Below, one piece after another: positions 10,748 to 21,882 of a stretch of DNA of 64,000 nt; positions within the stretch are counted from its first letter, which is position 1; each line of letters opens with the position of its first letter. Both the position numbers and the translations under genes were made by a program. Source of the DNA: Amylostereum areolatum. Its lineage: Eukaryota; Basidiomycota; Agaricomycetes; Russulales; Stereaceae. The stretch spans positions 1,860,001-1,924,000 of the forward strand of contig SAXG01000002.1 in NCBI GenBank assembly GCA_012932865.1, in the 5' to 3' direction. The notes beneath the pieces were generated by a model. The model ran no database searches and was not told where the DNA came from. It worked only from the letters and a program-made list of their open reading frames with translations.

Positions 10748-12146
10748 TCTGCTTGGTGCCCATGTCCCGGCCCCCCCTGGCTTACCTTCCCACTAGAAAC
10801 AGATCTCCGAAGTCCACCCTTTGAAATATCGCCGATGGTGGTTTCACAACAACCGCGTCATAAGGACAAAAGTTGATCCAAGAAGCAAAAAGAAGACGTC
10901 GCTGTCGCTTCAAACTCCAGAGCTTCAGATTTCGAAAGCTCCCCCGTATCCTTCTCCCAACCCAGTCGTCCTGGCTCACGGCCACACGTGGCCACCTTCC
11001 CTCAGATCGTATCGGTGATCTCCTTGCGATTAACCCGTTCGCCCCAACAAGCGTGCATGACGAGTCCTTGCGCGGTTGTTTGATGGGCCTCGTTGATGCA
11101 AGTAGTTTCGCATCGCGGACGAGCCACCTCGCTGCGCCAATGCACCGCTGATCGTATTTCATGTCTGCCACAACTGTAAGCCCCAGTCCCAAGGTGGCGA
11201 GCAACAGATGGGACCGTCTTTACATGAAACGCACCTGAATTCATCGTAAAATTTGGTCATCAAGAAAGGGTCACCACGTGTTATCACCTATCGCTCGCGC
11301 CGGCGGGCGTCTGAAGCTTCACCGACAAGTTGCTCACAGGATGAGCAATCTATTATGTACTATCAACCCCACGCTTCGGCCTCCCTATATTCGGCCCCGT
11401 TGCATAGACGTTTCCGCGGTCGACGACCTGCCACTTTGAGATATCCTCGCGCCCCGCGCCTTCGCCATACAATCAAGCAGGCTAAAAAAGGGAATGCGGG
11501 ACACCCGAGATACGAAGGCCCAGGAGTCTGGCGAAGTCTTGGCCACCCCCAAAGTGCGACCCCGTCGTACCACTTCTTCTGCTTCTCGGGGGAGATCTGC
11601 CATGATCTTCGGTTCGGGGGGTCGGATCAATTTCACCGGCGGGTACTGCCTGGTACTGCGCGCTCATCGACATCACTCGGCGCTTGAGCAAAAGACTTTT
11701 GTAACACTTCACGTCCGTAGCATCCAGCCACGGCACGGGATGACTTCGAACCTGATTCGCCTCCAAACACGAACAGAGGGTGACCGGACCAGACGTGCTG
11801 GATACGTGATACGTAGGACAAGGTTAGAACAGCTGCTGAAACGGACCGGAGCAGATGACAATAAACCGTGACGGTCGATAGTTGTGTGTAAAGTGTGAGA
11901 AGACGGTGTAACTACCGGCGGCGGTCACTAATCCGAGGTCTCGAGGTGTCTTCAGGTCCACATCCGTGATCCGATAGCCAAGGGTGTTGTTGTCTCCGAT
12001 ACAGTCGGGGAAGTGAGTAGATGGTCCAGTTCGCTGAGTTGTGCTAGACGAGTTGCAGAAGCAATGAACAGCATTGCAGAAGCTGCACACATATGGCGCA
12101 TTTTGTGCACAGATAAACTGTAGTCAGGAGTGACTGCGATCAGGAT
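10748..12146. other. 1.4-kb region without a confident gene
   Basis: Open frames occur on both strands (for example minus 11204-10782, plus 11494-11871), but none shows a family match or clean splice chain. A minus-strand start near 12100 opens a signal-peptide-like stretch (MRHMCAASAMLFIASATRLA) that stops after about 50 residues. This could be SOM1 3' UTR plus the promoter of the gene at 10747, or a short lineage-specific gene. Confidence 0.35.
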
Positions 12147-12551
12147 TCAGAATTGGGTTGACAGAGGTCGTTTTGTGTTCGAACGATATCTCGCCAGACT
12201 TTGGCCCTGGGAAGTTTCTGGCTGCATATTCCTGTCCAAAAAACACACACAAGGGAGGATAAGAGTACAACATACCTAGCGTCGGTAGGGATGTGAACTT
12301 CACCGGTGGCCACGTCGATATCAACCTGCCGAGTGATTTCAACGGCGGGACGGCCTTCGCATCTGGCAGACGGTCAACACGCTGCTGATTGTAGACAAAC
12401 AGATGGCACACATGCGAAGTATACGAGGAAAAGGAAAGCAGTTTAGCTGTGGTCGACCGTAAGCATCCATTTGCGCTTCACAGGAATACTGGACGATCTC
12501 CGCAATACGACACTTCGGCGGTACCTTATCTTGCGGCAACTTGAATGACAT
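12147..12551 (-). CDS. SOM1: Som1-like partner of the mitochondrial inner-membrane peptidase
   Basis: In yeast, Som1 binds Imp1 and is needed for processing of some proteins in the intermembrane space. Three exons read cleanly: 12551-12412, 12362-12276 and 12231-12147, giving 103 residues. After MSFKLPQDKVPP comes CRIAEIVQYSC, then NCFPFPRILRICEGRP. The pattern C-x(3)-E-[IL]-V-Q-x(2)-C ... C-x-PF-x-R-[IL]-[FL]-x(2)-C is the Som1 signature. The second exon adds AVEITRQVDIDVATGEVHIP. The 49-nt intron falls inside the final conserved motif, so an unspliced reading loses its last cysteine context. A further upstream exon is possible (SLDAQLNCAAGWVE joins in frame), but no ATG was found for it. 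Divergent from SAH1. Confidence 0.75.
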
Positions 12552-12856
12552 CTGTGTCACCGTTAAAGACCGTTAGAGGATGGAGCAAAATGGCTACCGC
12601 TTTCTCACCTCGACCCAGCCGGCGGCACAGTTGAGTTGGGCGTCGAGACTCAAAGAGCCTAGCAAGTCTGAGTGCTGGTGGACGAGAACTTAGAAGATAG
12701 ACTGAATTTCTCACGCCGAAAAGGATCAGGCCTGCGTGGGGAAGCACGTGACGTTTCATCCGATAAAACTTGTTTTTGTCGACATCGAACGGTTTTCTCT
12801 TCTCTTCAGACCTTCACCTTGTCCTCCTTCCCCTTCCTCCCCTTCACGATCTCGCA
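12552..12856. promoter_or_regulatory. Divergent SOM1/SAH1 promoter with a TCACGTG box
   Basis: 305 bp between two gene starts. CACGTG lies at 12745-12750; with its flank it reads TCACGTG on the minus strand, about 107 bp upstream of the SAH1 ATG. In yeast this is the Cbf1/Met4 element of sulfur-amino-acid genes. A pyrimidine-rich run (12790-12850) precedes the SAH1 start. Confidence 0.5.
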
Positions 12857-14698
12857 ATGGTTTTCAAAGTCGCTGGTCAGAATATTTGGTCATTGAACGC
12901 ACGATCATCCCTTGATGCGATCTTAACCCTTTAGACATCTCTCTAGCTGCCTTCGGTCGTAAGGAGCTTGAGATCGCTGAGGTATATGGCCTTCAATATA
13001 CCACCTCATGCTGAAAATGCTGAACATGGCCACGGCTTTTTAGAACGAGATGCCGGGTCTCATGTACATGCGTGCCAAGGTTCGTCGTCACTCATCGTTC
13101 CCACACCGCAGGCTTACATTGGTCATTAGCACGCCGCGTCCAAACCCCTCAAGGGTGCTCGCATTGCTGGATGTCTCCACATGTAAATATTTTTGTTCTT
13201 TCATTGCTTGGTTTCTCATACTTAAACACCACCAGGACCGTGCAGACCGCTATCCTCATCGAGACCCTGACCGCGTTGGGCGCTGAGGTCGCATGGTCGT
13301 CCTGCGTAAGTCGACACGTTGAACAGGTGTGCGCTGTGCATAGGCTAACCCATCGATTAAACAGAACATCTTCTCGACGCAAGACCACGCTGCTGCCGCG
13401 TGGGTGTCTTCTTTCACATGGTGTCACATAATCTGATTGTAACATCCAGCATTGCCGCCACGGGTGTTCCCGTATTCGCATGGAAGGGAGAGACCGAGGA
13501 GGAGTACACCTGGTGCATCGAGCAGACCTTGTCCGCGTTTTCCAACAACCAGCCCCTCAACATGATCTTGGACGACGGCGGCGACCTTACCAATCTCGTC
13601 CACGAGAAGTACCCGCAATATCTTCCTGGTAAACTCATTGTTGGTGACTGTATGAAGATCTTAACGCTCATTATCATCGAAGGTATCCGCGGTTTGTCGG
13701 AGGAGACCACGACCGGTGTGCACCACCTTTACAAGTCCTTCAGGGAAGGCAAGTTGAAGATTCCGGCAATCAATGTTAACGACTCCGTCACCAAGTCCAA
13801 GTTCGACAACTACTATGGCTGCCGCGAGTCGCTTGTCGATGGCATCAAGCGTGCGACGGATGTCATGCTTGCGGGCAAGGTCGCTGTCGTCGCCGGCTTT
13901 GGTGATGTTGGCAAGGGTGTACGTTCTAATACTCCTCGGTGCACGCTTGTATTGACCCAGCCTTTTCAGTGCGCGGAGTCTCTTCGCTCCTACGGTGCCC
14001 GTGTCCTCATCACCGAGATTGACCCCATCAACGCTCTTCAGGCTGCGATGGCGGGCTTCGAGGTCACGACCATGGAGGATGCTGCTCCCCGTGCAAACGT
14101 CTTCGTCACCACGACCGGCAACAGGGACATCATCACCTCGAAGCATTTCGAGGTTATGCGCGAAGATGCTATCGTGTCTAAGTAAGTCATGTTGGCGTCG
14201 CTTATCGCTCTACTAACTAACTGGCATTGTTAGCATCGGCCACTTCGACATCGAGATCGATGTCGCTTGGCTCAAAGCCAACGCGAAGCAGGTCATTAAC
14301 ATCAAGCCCCAGGTGGACCGTTACACCATGGCTTCCGGCCGCCACATCCTTCTTCTCGCTGAAGGTCGTCTTGTCAACCTGGGGTACGTGAAAAGCTACT
14401 TTTACAGAAATGCAGTACTGATCTATCCCTGCCTTTATCTAGCTGTGCGACAGGCCACCCATCGTTCGTCATGTCCTGCTCGTTCACGAACCAGGTTCTC
14501 GCACAGATCGCTCTTTGGACGACCCCGGAGAAGTTCCCTCTCGGTGTTCACATACTTCCCAAGGATCTCGATGAGGAAGTCGCCCGTGCCCACTTGGCGA
14601 GCTTGAACGTAAACCTCACGGTCCTGACCGAAACCCAGTCGAAGTACCTCGACATCCCCGCCAACGGGCCCTACAAGGCAAACCACTATCGCTACTAA
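12857..14698 (+). CDS. SAH1: Adenosylhomocysteinase
   Basis: Cytosolic NAD-dependent enzyme that hydrolyses S-adenosylhomocysteine to homocysteine and adenosine, keeping the methyl cycle running. The first exon MVFKVA is followed by [24 protein letters not shown] and [14 protein letters not shown]. Then come [20 protein letters not shown] and [12 protein letters not shown], the substrate-binding domain. The dinucleotide loop is [15 protein letters not shown] (about 13880), then [20 protein letters not shown] and [10 protein letters not shown]. The C-terminal tail is [17 protein letters not shown](A)-NHYRY, including the usual lysine/tyrosine end. About nine introns of 45-65 nt, densest at the 5' end, are needed. 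All domains look intact. The neighbouring Cbf1-like box fits methionine-linked control, which is inference. Confidence 0.95.
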
Positions 14699-15507
14699 GC
14701 GATTCGACGGCTTAGCACGCCATGTTCGCCCCCGACGGCCTCAACGCCGCCTTTACCGACTCAGATAAATTGACGAACTTCAACGTTCCCTGGTGTGGTG
14801 GTTCGTAGACGAGTCTCAACGCTCTCGTCTGTAGACTGTTAGGGAAGCAGAGTACCAGCTTTGGTATGCGGTTCGCCAAGGTCGGGGGGTGGAGCGTAAT
14901 TGGTGGATGGGATGGATGGTTTTGCTTGGCGTAGACTTCAACCTGTTGTATTTACTCTTCATTCGCTTCGGGCCTCAACGAGCCTAACATCGCTGTATTT
15001 TTCAACTCCGTCGCCCTCCGTTTCCCTGGCTTGTTTCTTTCCCTTGTTGAAGATACATCTTGGTGGGTCCACAGTGTAAACCCGACAACTTCCCGACGCC
15101 CATCACCCGCCTTCCTCGACGTCCTCTTTGCACATCTCCTGTGTGCACAGCCTATGCCCTGATTTTCGCGATAACTTTTATTTCTCAGGGCATCCATGGA
15201 CCACGAACCCGCACCCTGTGCAAACGTCGATTGATCACTGATCAGTGGCACGGGCCCAGCTGGCACGGTTGATAAAAATATCGTCCTTGAGCTTACGACG
15301 ATACCCTGGGCTTGTGTCAGAGATCTCATCAAGAGTCGACGTCGTACCTGCGGATAGACACGTTCACGGGGTAGCATCGGATCTGAAGTCGTCGTTACCA
15401 GCGCTTCAATACGAGCTTCAGGTACTCCGCTTTTGGTATTCTTACCACCCAGATAATAGTACTCGTTCGCCGACTACTTCCACCTTGGATTTGGGTCAAA
15501 CGGAACT
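14699..15507. other. Intergenic, 809 bp
   Basis: SAH1 3' region and promoter of the next plus-strand gene. It has a short TGATCA-C-TGATCA inverted repeat near 15235. No gene was recognised. Confidence 0.45.
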
Positions 15508-17478
15508 ATGGCCACACCAAGTGCGGATATCTCTCCCCTGGGCCCGATAGACCCTGGATCAATTGCCACTGCCGAGGAAGAAAGGGCTGCGCCATGGATC
15601 GTGCGCAAGCTCGTGGGGGTGAGTGGGTTTCTTGACGTGATTTATGACCTGCCACACTGCATCAAGCCAGTGTTTCGTCGATCTTCTTGCTCATGAAGGG
15701 CTCTCTCCTTGATCGTCGCGCATGGTGTCGGTGGCTGCGTCATGTCTGGACGACGAACAAACATTCTACCCATCTTCCTCTCCTCGCTGCCTCTGCCATT
15801 CAATTTGTGATACAATGTACGGATAACCCGGTTCCATTCGATGGACGTTGGCCATCATACTTCCTGATCCCTTTCAATTTATGGTATTCGTGGGCCTAAT
15901 GGCGATTGGGTGTATAGTCGATGACGGGGAGGATCGTGATGTCCTCGTACGAGTCCCTTCGCGCTGCCGGAACAAGTGTGGTCTGCCTATCACCGGTACG
16001 TCTCCGTTCGATGGCGATTTGCATGTGGGTCTTACTTTATTACACATGCACCAGTGGGGCGACTCCTCGCCGTTTCTACTCCCATGCATACGTTTTCGCG
16101 ATCTTGCAGTGCACACCGTAGTGGCAGCAACCGTGCGTTCTCATCTGATTTAGTCTCTAGGGCCTTTACTCATTACATCGCTTCGTGTTCCTTGGTGGAA
16201 TAGGGTGGAATGGCAGCGATTGCCGCACCTGTGATGGGCCCGGTGGCAGACGTGGTGGTGTCGACCGTTGGAGATTCGATCCTGGTCGAAGTCGGGATGC
16301 ACGCAGGGTTTCACGTCGCGAACGCGGTTGCGGACGACCTTTTCATTGCGAAACCGTTGGAGGTTTTCATACCAAAGAAATCAGCCGTGCTTCAGACCAC
16401 GAGCGTAAAGACGATATTGGTCACGCTCAAATACAAGCAAACCATGACGGATGCTGCCCTGGGATTTTATCGCAGCAGCTTGCACAAGTAGGTTCGGATC
16501 CGTGAGCGCTGAGCTATACTGACGAACAAGGTTTGCACAGAGATAATTCCCTCTTTTCAACCGTCAAAGATTACCTCGCAGTGGAGAAGGGATGGTTTTC
16601 GCCGTACTTGTTTGCTAGCGGACGCAGGCCAATCATTCCTCGTGCGATGACTCCCGATGTCATGTTCTGTCACGGCCCCTTCCTGCCCGGTGAGTGATAG
16701 CCAAAAGATAGGTTGTTGTTCCACGCTTATGCGCTGTGTCGAAGGCGACTACAAGCTCGGGGAAACACTCCTGCAAGAATCAGCAACCGCAATCGTGTTT
16801 GCTGCCGCAGCAACCCTTCCCACACAGGATCCCCCGTCTGGTCACGCTGACCGTCTGTCCATCTCAAACCTACCTTCCCTCTCAAGCGTCTTCGCGCGGT
16901 CGCGCACGCCTTCTCCGGAGCCGACATTAACCGCCCTTGCTCCTCCCCCAATGCCGCGACGCATGGTGCTCGTGGTCGTAGGTCTCAAACCCCACCGGCG
17001 ACTTTGGTCCACTAGCGCTCGTCCTAGTGAGAGCGTAATGTACTACCACCTTCTCAACGGGTGTCCCGCCCTCGTTGTACCTGTGAAGACCGGCGCTCCG
17101 CTGGTAGCATGGGATGGCCTCACGCTTGAAGAATTCTGGAAAGTGAATATTCCCGAAGGCGAAGGCGGCCTCGAGCCTGACAGCAAGTTTGAAGGCATTG
17201 TCGGCGTCCTTGCAGAATTCTTGGAGATGTGCGTGGATTGGGAGAGGCTGCGTGTTCCTAAGTTGGAAGCGGTGAAGGAAGAAGACGAAAAAGACAAGGT
17301 GGAGGTAGCAGCTATCCAGCCAGGCGAACCGATGGCCTCGGAGGAGGAAAAAAGGGAGGAGTTGAAGAAAGCGTTGAGATTGTTAGTTGCTGGTGCAATA
17401 CGGAGTGGCGAGAGCAAGGCCGTTAGAGCAGAAGTAGACAAGGAGCGCTCTGGGATCGCAATGTGGAGAATATTGTGA
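15508..17478 (+). CDS. Unknown intron-rich protein
   Basis: Family not recognised. The ATG at 15508 opens MATPSADISPLGPIDPGS, then EERAAPWIVRKLVG before a GTGAGT donor. Likely later exons read LSLIVAHGVGGCVMSGRRTN, then after 16205 AAIAAPVMGPVADVVVSTVG, DSILVEVGMHAGFHVANAVA and LQTTSVKTILVTLKYKQTMT. Near 16560 comes FSTVKDYLAVEKGWFSPYLF. The long last exon (about 16740-17478) carries YKLGETLLQESATAIVFAAA, a Pro/Ser-rich insert, then MYYHLLNGCPALVVPVKTGA, a Leu/Trp segment and a lysine/glutamate-rich tail ending at 17478. Hydrophobic blocks suggest membrane contact, but no clear multi-span pattern is seen. Exons between 15620 and 16200 are poorly resolved. Confidence 0.6.
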
Positions 17479-17806
17479 ATGAGTCAATAGGGAAGAATGT
17501 ACATGGACGTTGCATGGTGTTTTGAATATAAGTAGACTGTCCGACTATCCAATATTCAGCACGCAGAATGTTTGTGCGACACCTTGAATCTTCGAGGTCC
17601 GTTGCTTGCAAGGAGGCAAAAACACGCCACATTCTCATCGCACATGAAAAGGACAGAGCAAAAATGAGGAATATCATCACGTATCGCGAACCGTCCGTCA
17701 TTACAGAAGTGACACAAACAACAGGCCAAAACAGGGTTCTTACAAAATGAATCCCAGTGGATGCCTATCCGGTGGGATGTAGCCGGTCCGTCAGCACTAT
17801 AGCTAG
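17479..17806. other. Convergent 3' intergenic region
   Basis: 328 bp between two converging gene ends; nothing beyond presumed 3' UTRs was seen. Confidence 0.45.
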
Positions 17807-18400
17807 TTAACGACCAGTGGCACCGTAGTTGGGAACAGGAGCAGCCAACGGAGCTTGGGGCGCTCCAGGTTGATATTGTCCATTGCCCAAGTCTATATAG
17901 AATGTGAGCATCAGAGACTGAAACATTGACTGGGAGGTAAAAAGATGGACAATAACATCGGCGAAAGCAGTAGCCTGCGAGGGGAGCGATTGATGACTGA
18001 AGTACTCACACATGTATCCGCCGCGACCGTACTGCTCTTCCGCCTTCATCCTGCGGTATATTAACCAGAACGCATGCTATGAATGTATCTATCAGGCAAG
18101 AACACCCTCGGATAGGAAGAGAGGAACGCACGATATGTCCCGGGAGATAACCAAGGCTGCAGAACCAATCGGTCAAGTTGAACAGAGAACAGAAGGCGAT
18201 AGAAAGCGTACATGGTCAAAGCAATATTGATGAGAAGGTCACAGCTGCAACCAGTGATAAAGGCAGCAGTAGCTGGAGGGAATATGATAGCAACCTGTCG
18301 CACCCCATTGTGAACCAAGTGTTAGCAAAACACCCTACTAACTCTGAAGAGCGAAGGCACGGACAAGAATGAGAAGAACGTCGGAGCCGCGAATGCCCAT
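17807..18400 (-). CDS. Pmp3/UPF0057-family small membrane proteolipid
   Basis: Members are two-helix plasma-membrane or organelle proteolipids linked to membrane potential and salt tolerance. Five exons give about 98 residues from ATG at 18400: MGIRGSDVLLIL joins VAIIFPPATAAFITGCSCDL (helix 1 with the family's P-x-A..GC-x(2)-D-L pattern). LLINIALTILGYLPGHIHAF follows (helix 2, with the G-Y-x-PG-x-IHA signature). A tail then reads WLIYRRMKAEEQYGRGG and YQPGAPQAPLAAPVPNYG. Yeast Pmp3 stops soon after helix 2; this protein carries the roughly 40-residue Gly/Pro/Ala tail of the longer fungal subgroup. The start is set by the family's N-terminus, and introns interrupt both helices. Confidence 0.85.
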
Positions 18401-18712
18401 TGTTCTTAGTCTCGGAGAGCGTATGGGGGAGGTTGGATGCGAGTGTGGGTTAAGGGGAACAGGATGCGAAGAAAGAGTGGTGGTGCGCAGCATGACCGTG
18501 ACGTCGTTGATGCATCGACGAACGATCACGTGAAGACAATGAGGCGCAGTTCTCGCAGTAACGGTAAAGTAGGAGATGGACGGCGCGTATGTACACGATC
18601 AATAGGTCTAACTGTACACGTAGATTAGGTAGAGAGGGATGGATATCATGCCCTTATAAGAAGAATAACGTAACCGGCCTCGAAGCTGGAAGGTAGCCTG
18701 TGATATACAGAA
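18401..18712. other. Short intergenic region
   Basis: 312 bp between the Pmp3-like start and the 3' end of the G-alpha gene. It should hold the Pmp3-like promoter; no defined motif was recognised. Confidence 0.4.
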
Positions 18713-20580
18713 TTACAACAGATCTGCGCTCTCGAAATTCGTCGTAAAGATCACTTCTCGCACTAATGAGTGCCGTGTGAGAAATCGGAAAAGAAAGAGG
18801 GGAGGGGTAGCTTACCGCGGAGCAGGACGATATCCATGGCCGATGAATCCTACACATTCACTACGTCAGAAGGAGTATCCCAGTCATGTACATCATGGCG
18901 CACCGTTGCACATGTAACATGAACGTGCAGAAGCCTACCGGCCGTTGCATTTTGCTTATAGATGGAGCCAAACTTTTCCTTGAGGTCTACACAACCCGCC
19001 CCGTAAGCCTCTGTCCACCCAAAAAGCAGTCCAAAGACGTACAAATCAGCACATGCTCCGTCTCATTCGGACGCATCCGATACGAGGTAACAAAATGAGA
19101 AAAGGGGGTGCCAGCCTTCAGCTTGGCGTCGAGAATGTCCGATTTGTTGAGAAGTAGGATAAACGTGACATGACGAAGGAGCTTGTTCGCGCACACCGTC
19201 TTCCAGAGCAGAAACGAGTCCCACTATCCGAGGAGGGGTCAGAGGATGGCTAGGCGTTTGATAAGCACCCACCAGTCGATTCACGGTCGGGTCCTCTGAC
19301 AAATTCTGGTCGAACGCCGACACCGGTGCGAGGAATAGCAGCACATTCACTAGAAACAATGAGAGGGTCATCAAGATGAGGGAGGGGAGAGCTCTCACCG
19401 TCATCGAAAAAGGGTACCCATGCTGCTCGTTGTGCTCGACTGCCACCGACATCAATGATTGACCACGTTTGACCGCTTTCTGCAGCTATAGGGGGGAACC
19501 GATGCTCGAATACAAACTCTGCCGAGAATCGTATGGCGGGTGCTCACCAGTCTCCATGCGGAGGTGATGCTCCTCGACACCCATGGTTTGTATTCGTGCT
19601 TTGAGAATGTCCGCTAGAATAAGCAACAGAGATAACAATCATTACTCATGAGCTGTCGACCCTTGAAAGTTCATACATACACGATGATGGAATGTATCCA
19701 GACCTTGCTATCCGATCGACTTCATCCAGGAAACTATACAAACATCAGCCTCAACCCTGACCACGACGTAAAAATGATGCGAGGGATCGCACGTACAAAC
19801 CGGAACGAAATTGCAGCGACACGCTCTGCTTATCCAGCGCCGACCGCACGATGGGATCTGTCCATAAGGCCAGCATGTCCTCCCTGCACGCCTCGATGAC
19901 CCTCCTCGCGTTGAGGACCTCCTCATACCCATGGATGTACGACCTCGACGTAGTCGCCATGGCATTGCGATTGAACAATGACTTCCACCGCGATCCCGAG
20001 CGTACGTTAACCTCGAACCCTCGCAAGCCTGGCTGGGAAACACGCGCCGCTGGGTCGTCCGGGGACAAGAATTTTGCCAGCTGTTCCTCCACGCTCCTCA
20101 GCGGCCCTAGGCTCACCCTCAGCCTCCTGAGCTGATCTGATAACGTGACGCCGTTCTCCAAGCCCTCGTTGAGCACATTCAGGATGAACGTCACCGAGCG
20201 CACGAGGTTGAGGTCGATGACTGCGCGCCAGGCTTCGGCCTCGGCGTGGAAGGCGGCCGGCGTGAACTTGAGCTGGAAATTTCGGAGCATCGTGGACTTG
20301 CCCGACTCTGCTTGACCGAGGAGGAGGAATCTTGACGTTGACTTTCCGCTTGCGCAGCTCGTTCCGCTCGAGCTCGAGCTCGTGGTCAATCGCAGTCGTT
20401 GATGCGCTTCGCCTCGAGTTCGCTCTCGAGCCGCACATTACGATCCGAGGGGGTTTCTTGGGCGACGTCAGAAGGGGGCCAGCTGCCATCGAGTTGTTCG
20501 AGGTCGACCTGAGGAAGGGGGGTGGCGGAGCCGTCCTCGAGCCTCGGTGAGCGGGATTTGAAGCGGTCACGGAGGGTCAT
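18713..20580 (-). pseudogene. Divergent heterotrimeric G-protein alpha subunit, frame broken twice as sequenced
   Basis: GTP-binding signalling subunit at the plasma membrane. The ATG at 20580 opens MTLRDRFKSRSPRLEDG, an N-terminal extension; there is no MGxxxS myristoylation start. The conserved helix then needs three frames in about 80 nt: RLESELEAKRIND, then AIDHELELERNELRKRKVNV, then LLLGQAESGKST (P-loop). Extra bases at 20394 and within 20321-20328 explain this. Downstream is intact: helical domain (AWRAVIDLNLVRSVTFILNV), switch I ARIQTMGVEEHH, switch II DVGGSRAQRAAWVPFFDD, then LLLNKSDILD (NKxD). TCAT continues across an intron into DSSAMDIVLLR, and the protein ends REVIFTTNFESADLL at 18713. 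The usual catalytic Gln of DVGGQ is Ser. Tyrosine- and isoprenoid-independent variants of this kind occur in expanded basidiomycete G-alpha sets (recollection). It may be a working gene with sequence errors rather than a pseudogene. Confidence 0.75.
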
Positions 20581-21882
20581 GAGGGTGATTTGAGGGAAGG
20601 AGAACAGGAAGGTGAAGGGAGCCAGTAGAATTGACGATGCCGAAGAGGGGAAAAGAGAGCTGATAATGATATCGGATAGGACTAATGAGTGGGGGATGAT
20701 CACCAGGCGAAAACAAACGACATGAACACGAGCAGGAGGAAACGCAAGATGAGGCGCACGAGGCAAGAGGCGTGTAGGGAGCGTTGGCGCAGCCAAAACG
20801 AGGGTGTGGGCAGGCTGACGTCGGTGGCCGTGGGGGTGAGTGGAGGGAACCGACTGAGTGACAAGACGTCTTACTTACGGAAACGCAGCACAAGCGGTTT
20901 TCAAGTGTTTCAGCCGAGGGCTGTGCGCAGTGCGTCCCGGTCCAGCAGGTCCAGCAGCCTCACCTGAATTTGACAAATTGACCATCTGGCCGCCGACGCC
21001 GCGCGCTATCGACTTATAAGCACGAACCTCGGCTACCCTGGAGACGACCACCCTTCGCGCGCGCGTTGAACGAGGTACATCCAAGCTTACCCTGACCCAA
21101 GCCAGTCAGAGTTCTCCAGAACGTTCAACAGCGCCAAATTTAGGCTTTTGTGCGAGTTTCCCGGACGGGGTTTGTGGTCTGACGAAAGGAAGGACCGACC
21201 TTCGCGATCTCGTTCGATCTCACTGAGGGAGATTGACGAGCAAGGAACGATCGATTCGCCCCTGCGGCATCCAATCCCCACCGGTGCAGACCAGTGCCTG
21301 GTTCACATTTCTGCATTATCACAAGTCGCCACTCCACTTCGACAGCGTCAAGCCGCCGGTCAAACTCTGTTATGCGTGATATATGCAAGGCGGCAGGCAA
21401 ACATTCGAGGATCGTGACAGTGAAGCCAGGAGATGACATGAGCAGATTAATATCGTGACAGTGTTGGGGAGTGGCAGCGGGAGTGAAGGCCTGGCGACGA
21501 ACAGTCGACGATGGGGATAGATACAGAAAACGGAACGAAACGAGTGTGTACGTACGACAGAGCGGGTGGGTTAATGCCAGTATGTGTGTGTGTTGCAACA
21601 AGAAAGCGACCACGCGTCCGTGATCTTGCAAACCAAGCCAAGACATCCACGGAAACGATTAGCGTATCCCCAGAATACCATCAGTTAAGAAAAGGATGGA
21701 ACAAGAATATCAGGTTCAAGCCGCAAGAGTCAACCATGCGACCAAGGGGTCCACGCCGGGTCGGCATATAGGGGTACAGAAGTCCAACGTTCAACAGTCG
21801 ACGATGAACACAGGCGCTCGCCACTATACAAGCCATCTTTCATGAGTGAACCGTCCCGGAGGAGAAGAGCATGCTTACCACG
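20581..21882. other. Intergenic, 1.3 kb, upstream of G-alpha
   Basis: Between the G-alpha start and the 3' end of the LARP gene. A minus-strand open frame (21646-21140) has no family resemblance and poor composition. The sequence looks like a long promoter; no repeat or RNA was recognised. Confidence 0.4.

Noticed and set aside
10748..12146. Hypothetical genes on either strand in the 1.4-kb gap
   Set aside because: Frames overlap on both strands without consistent splicing or family likeness; kept only as an intergenic note.
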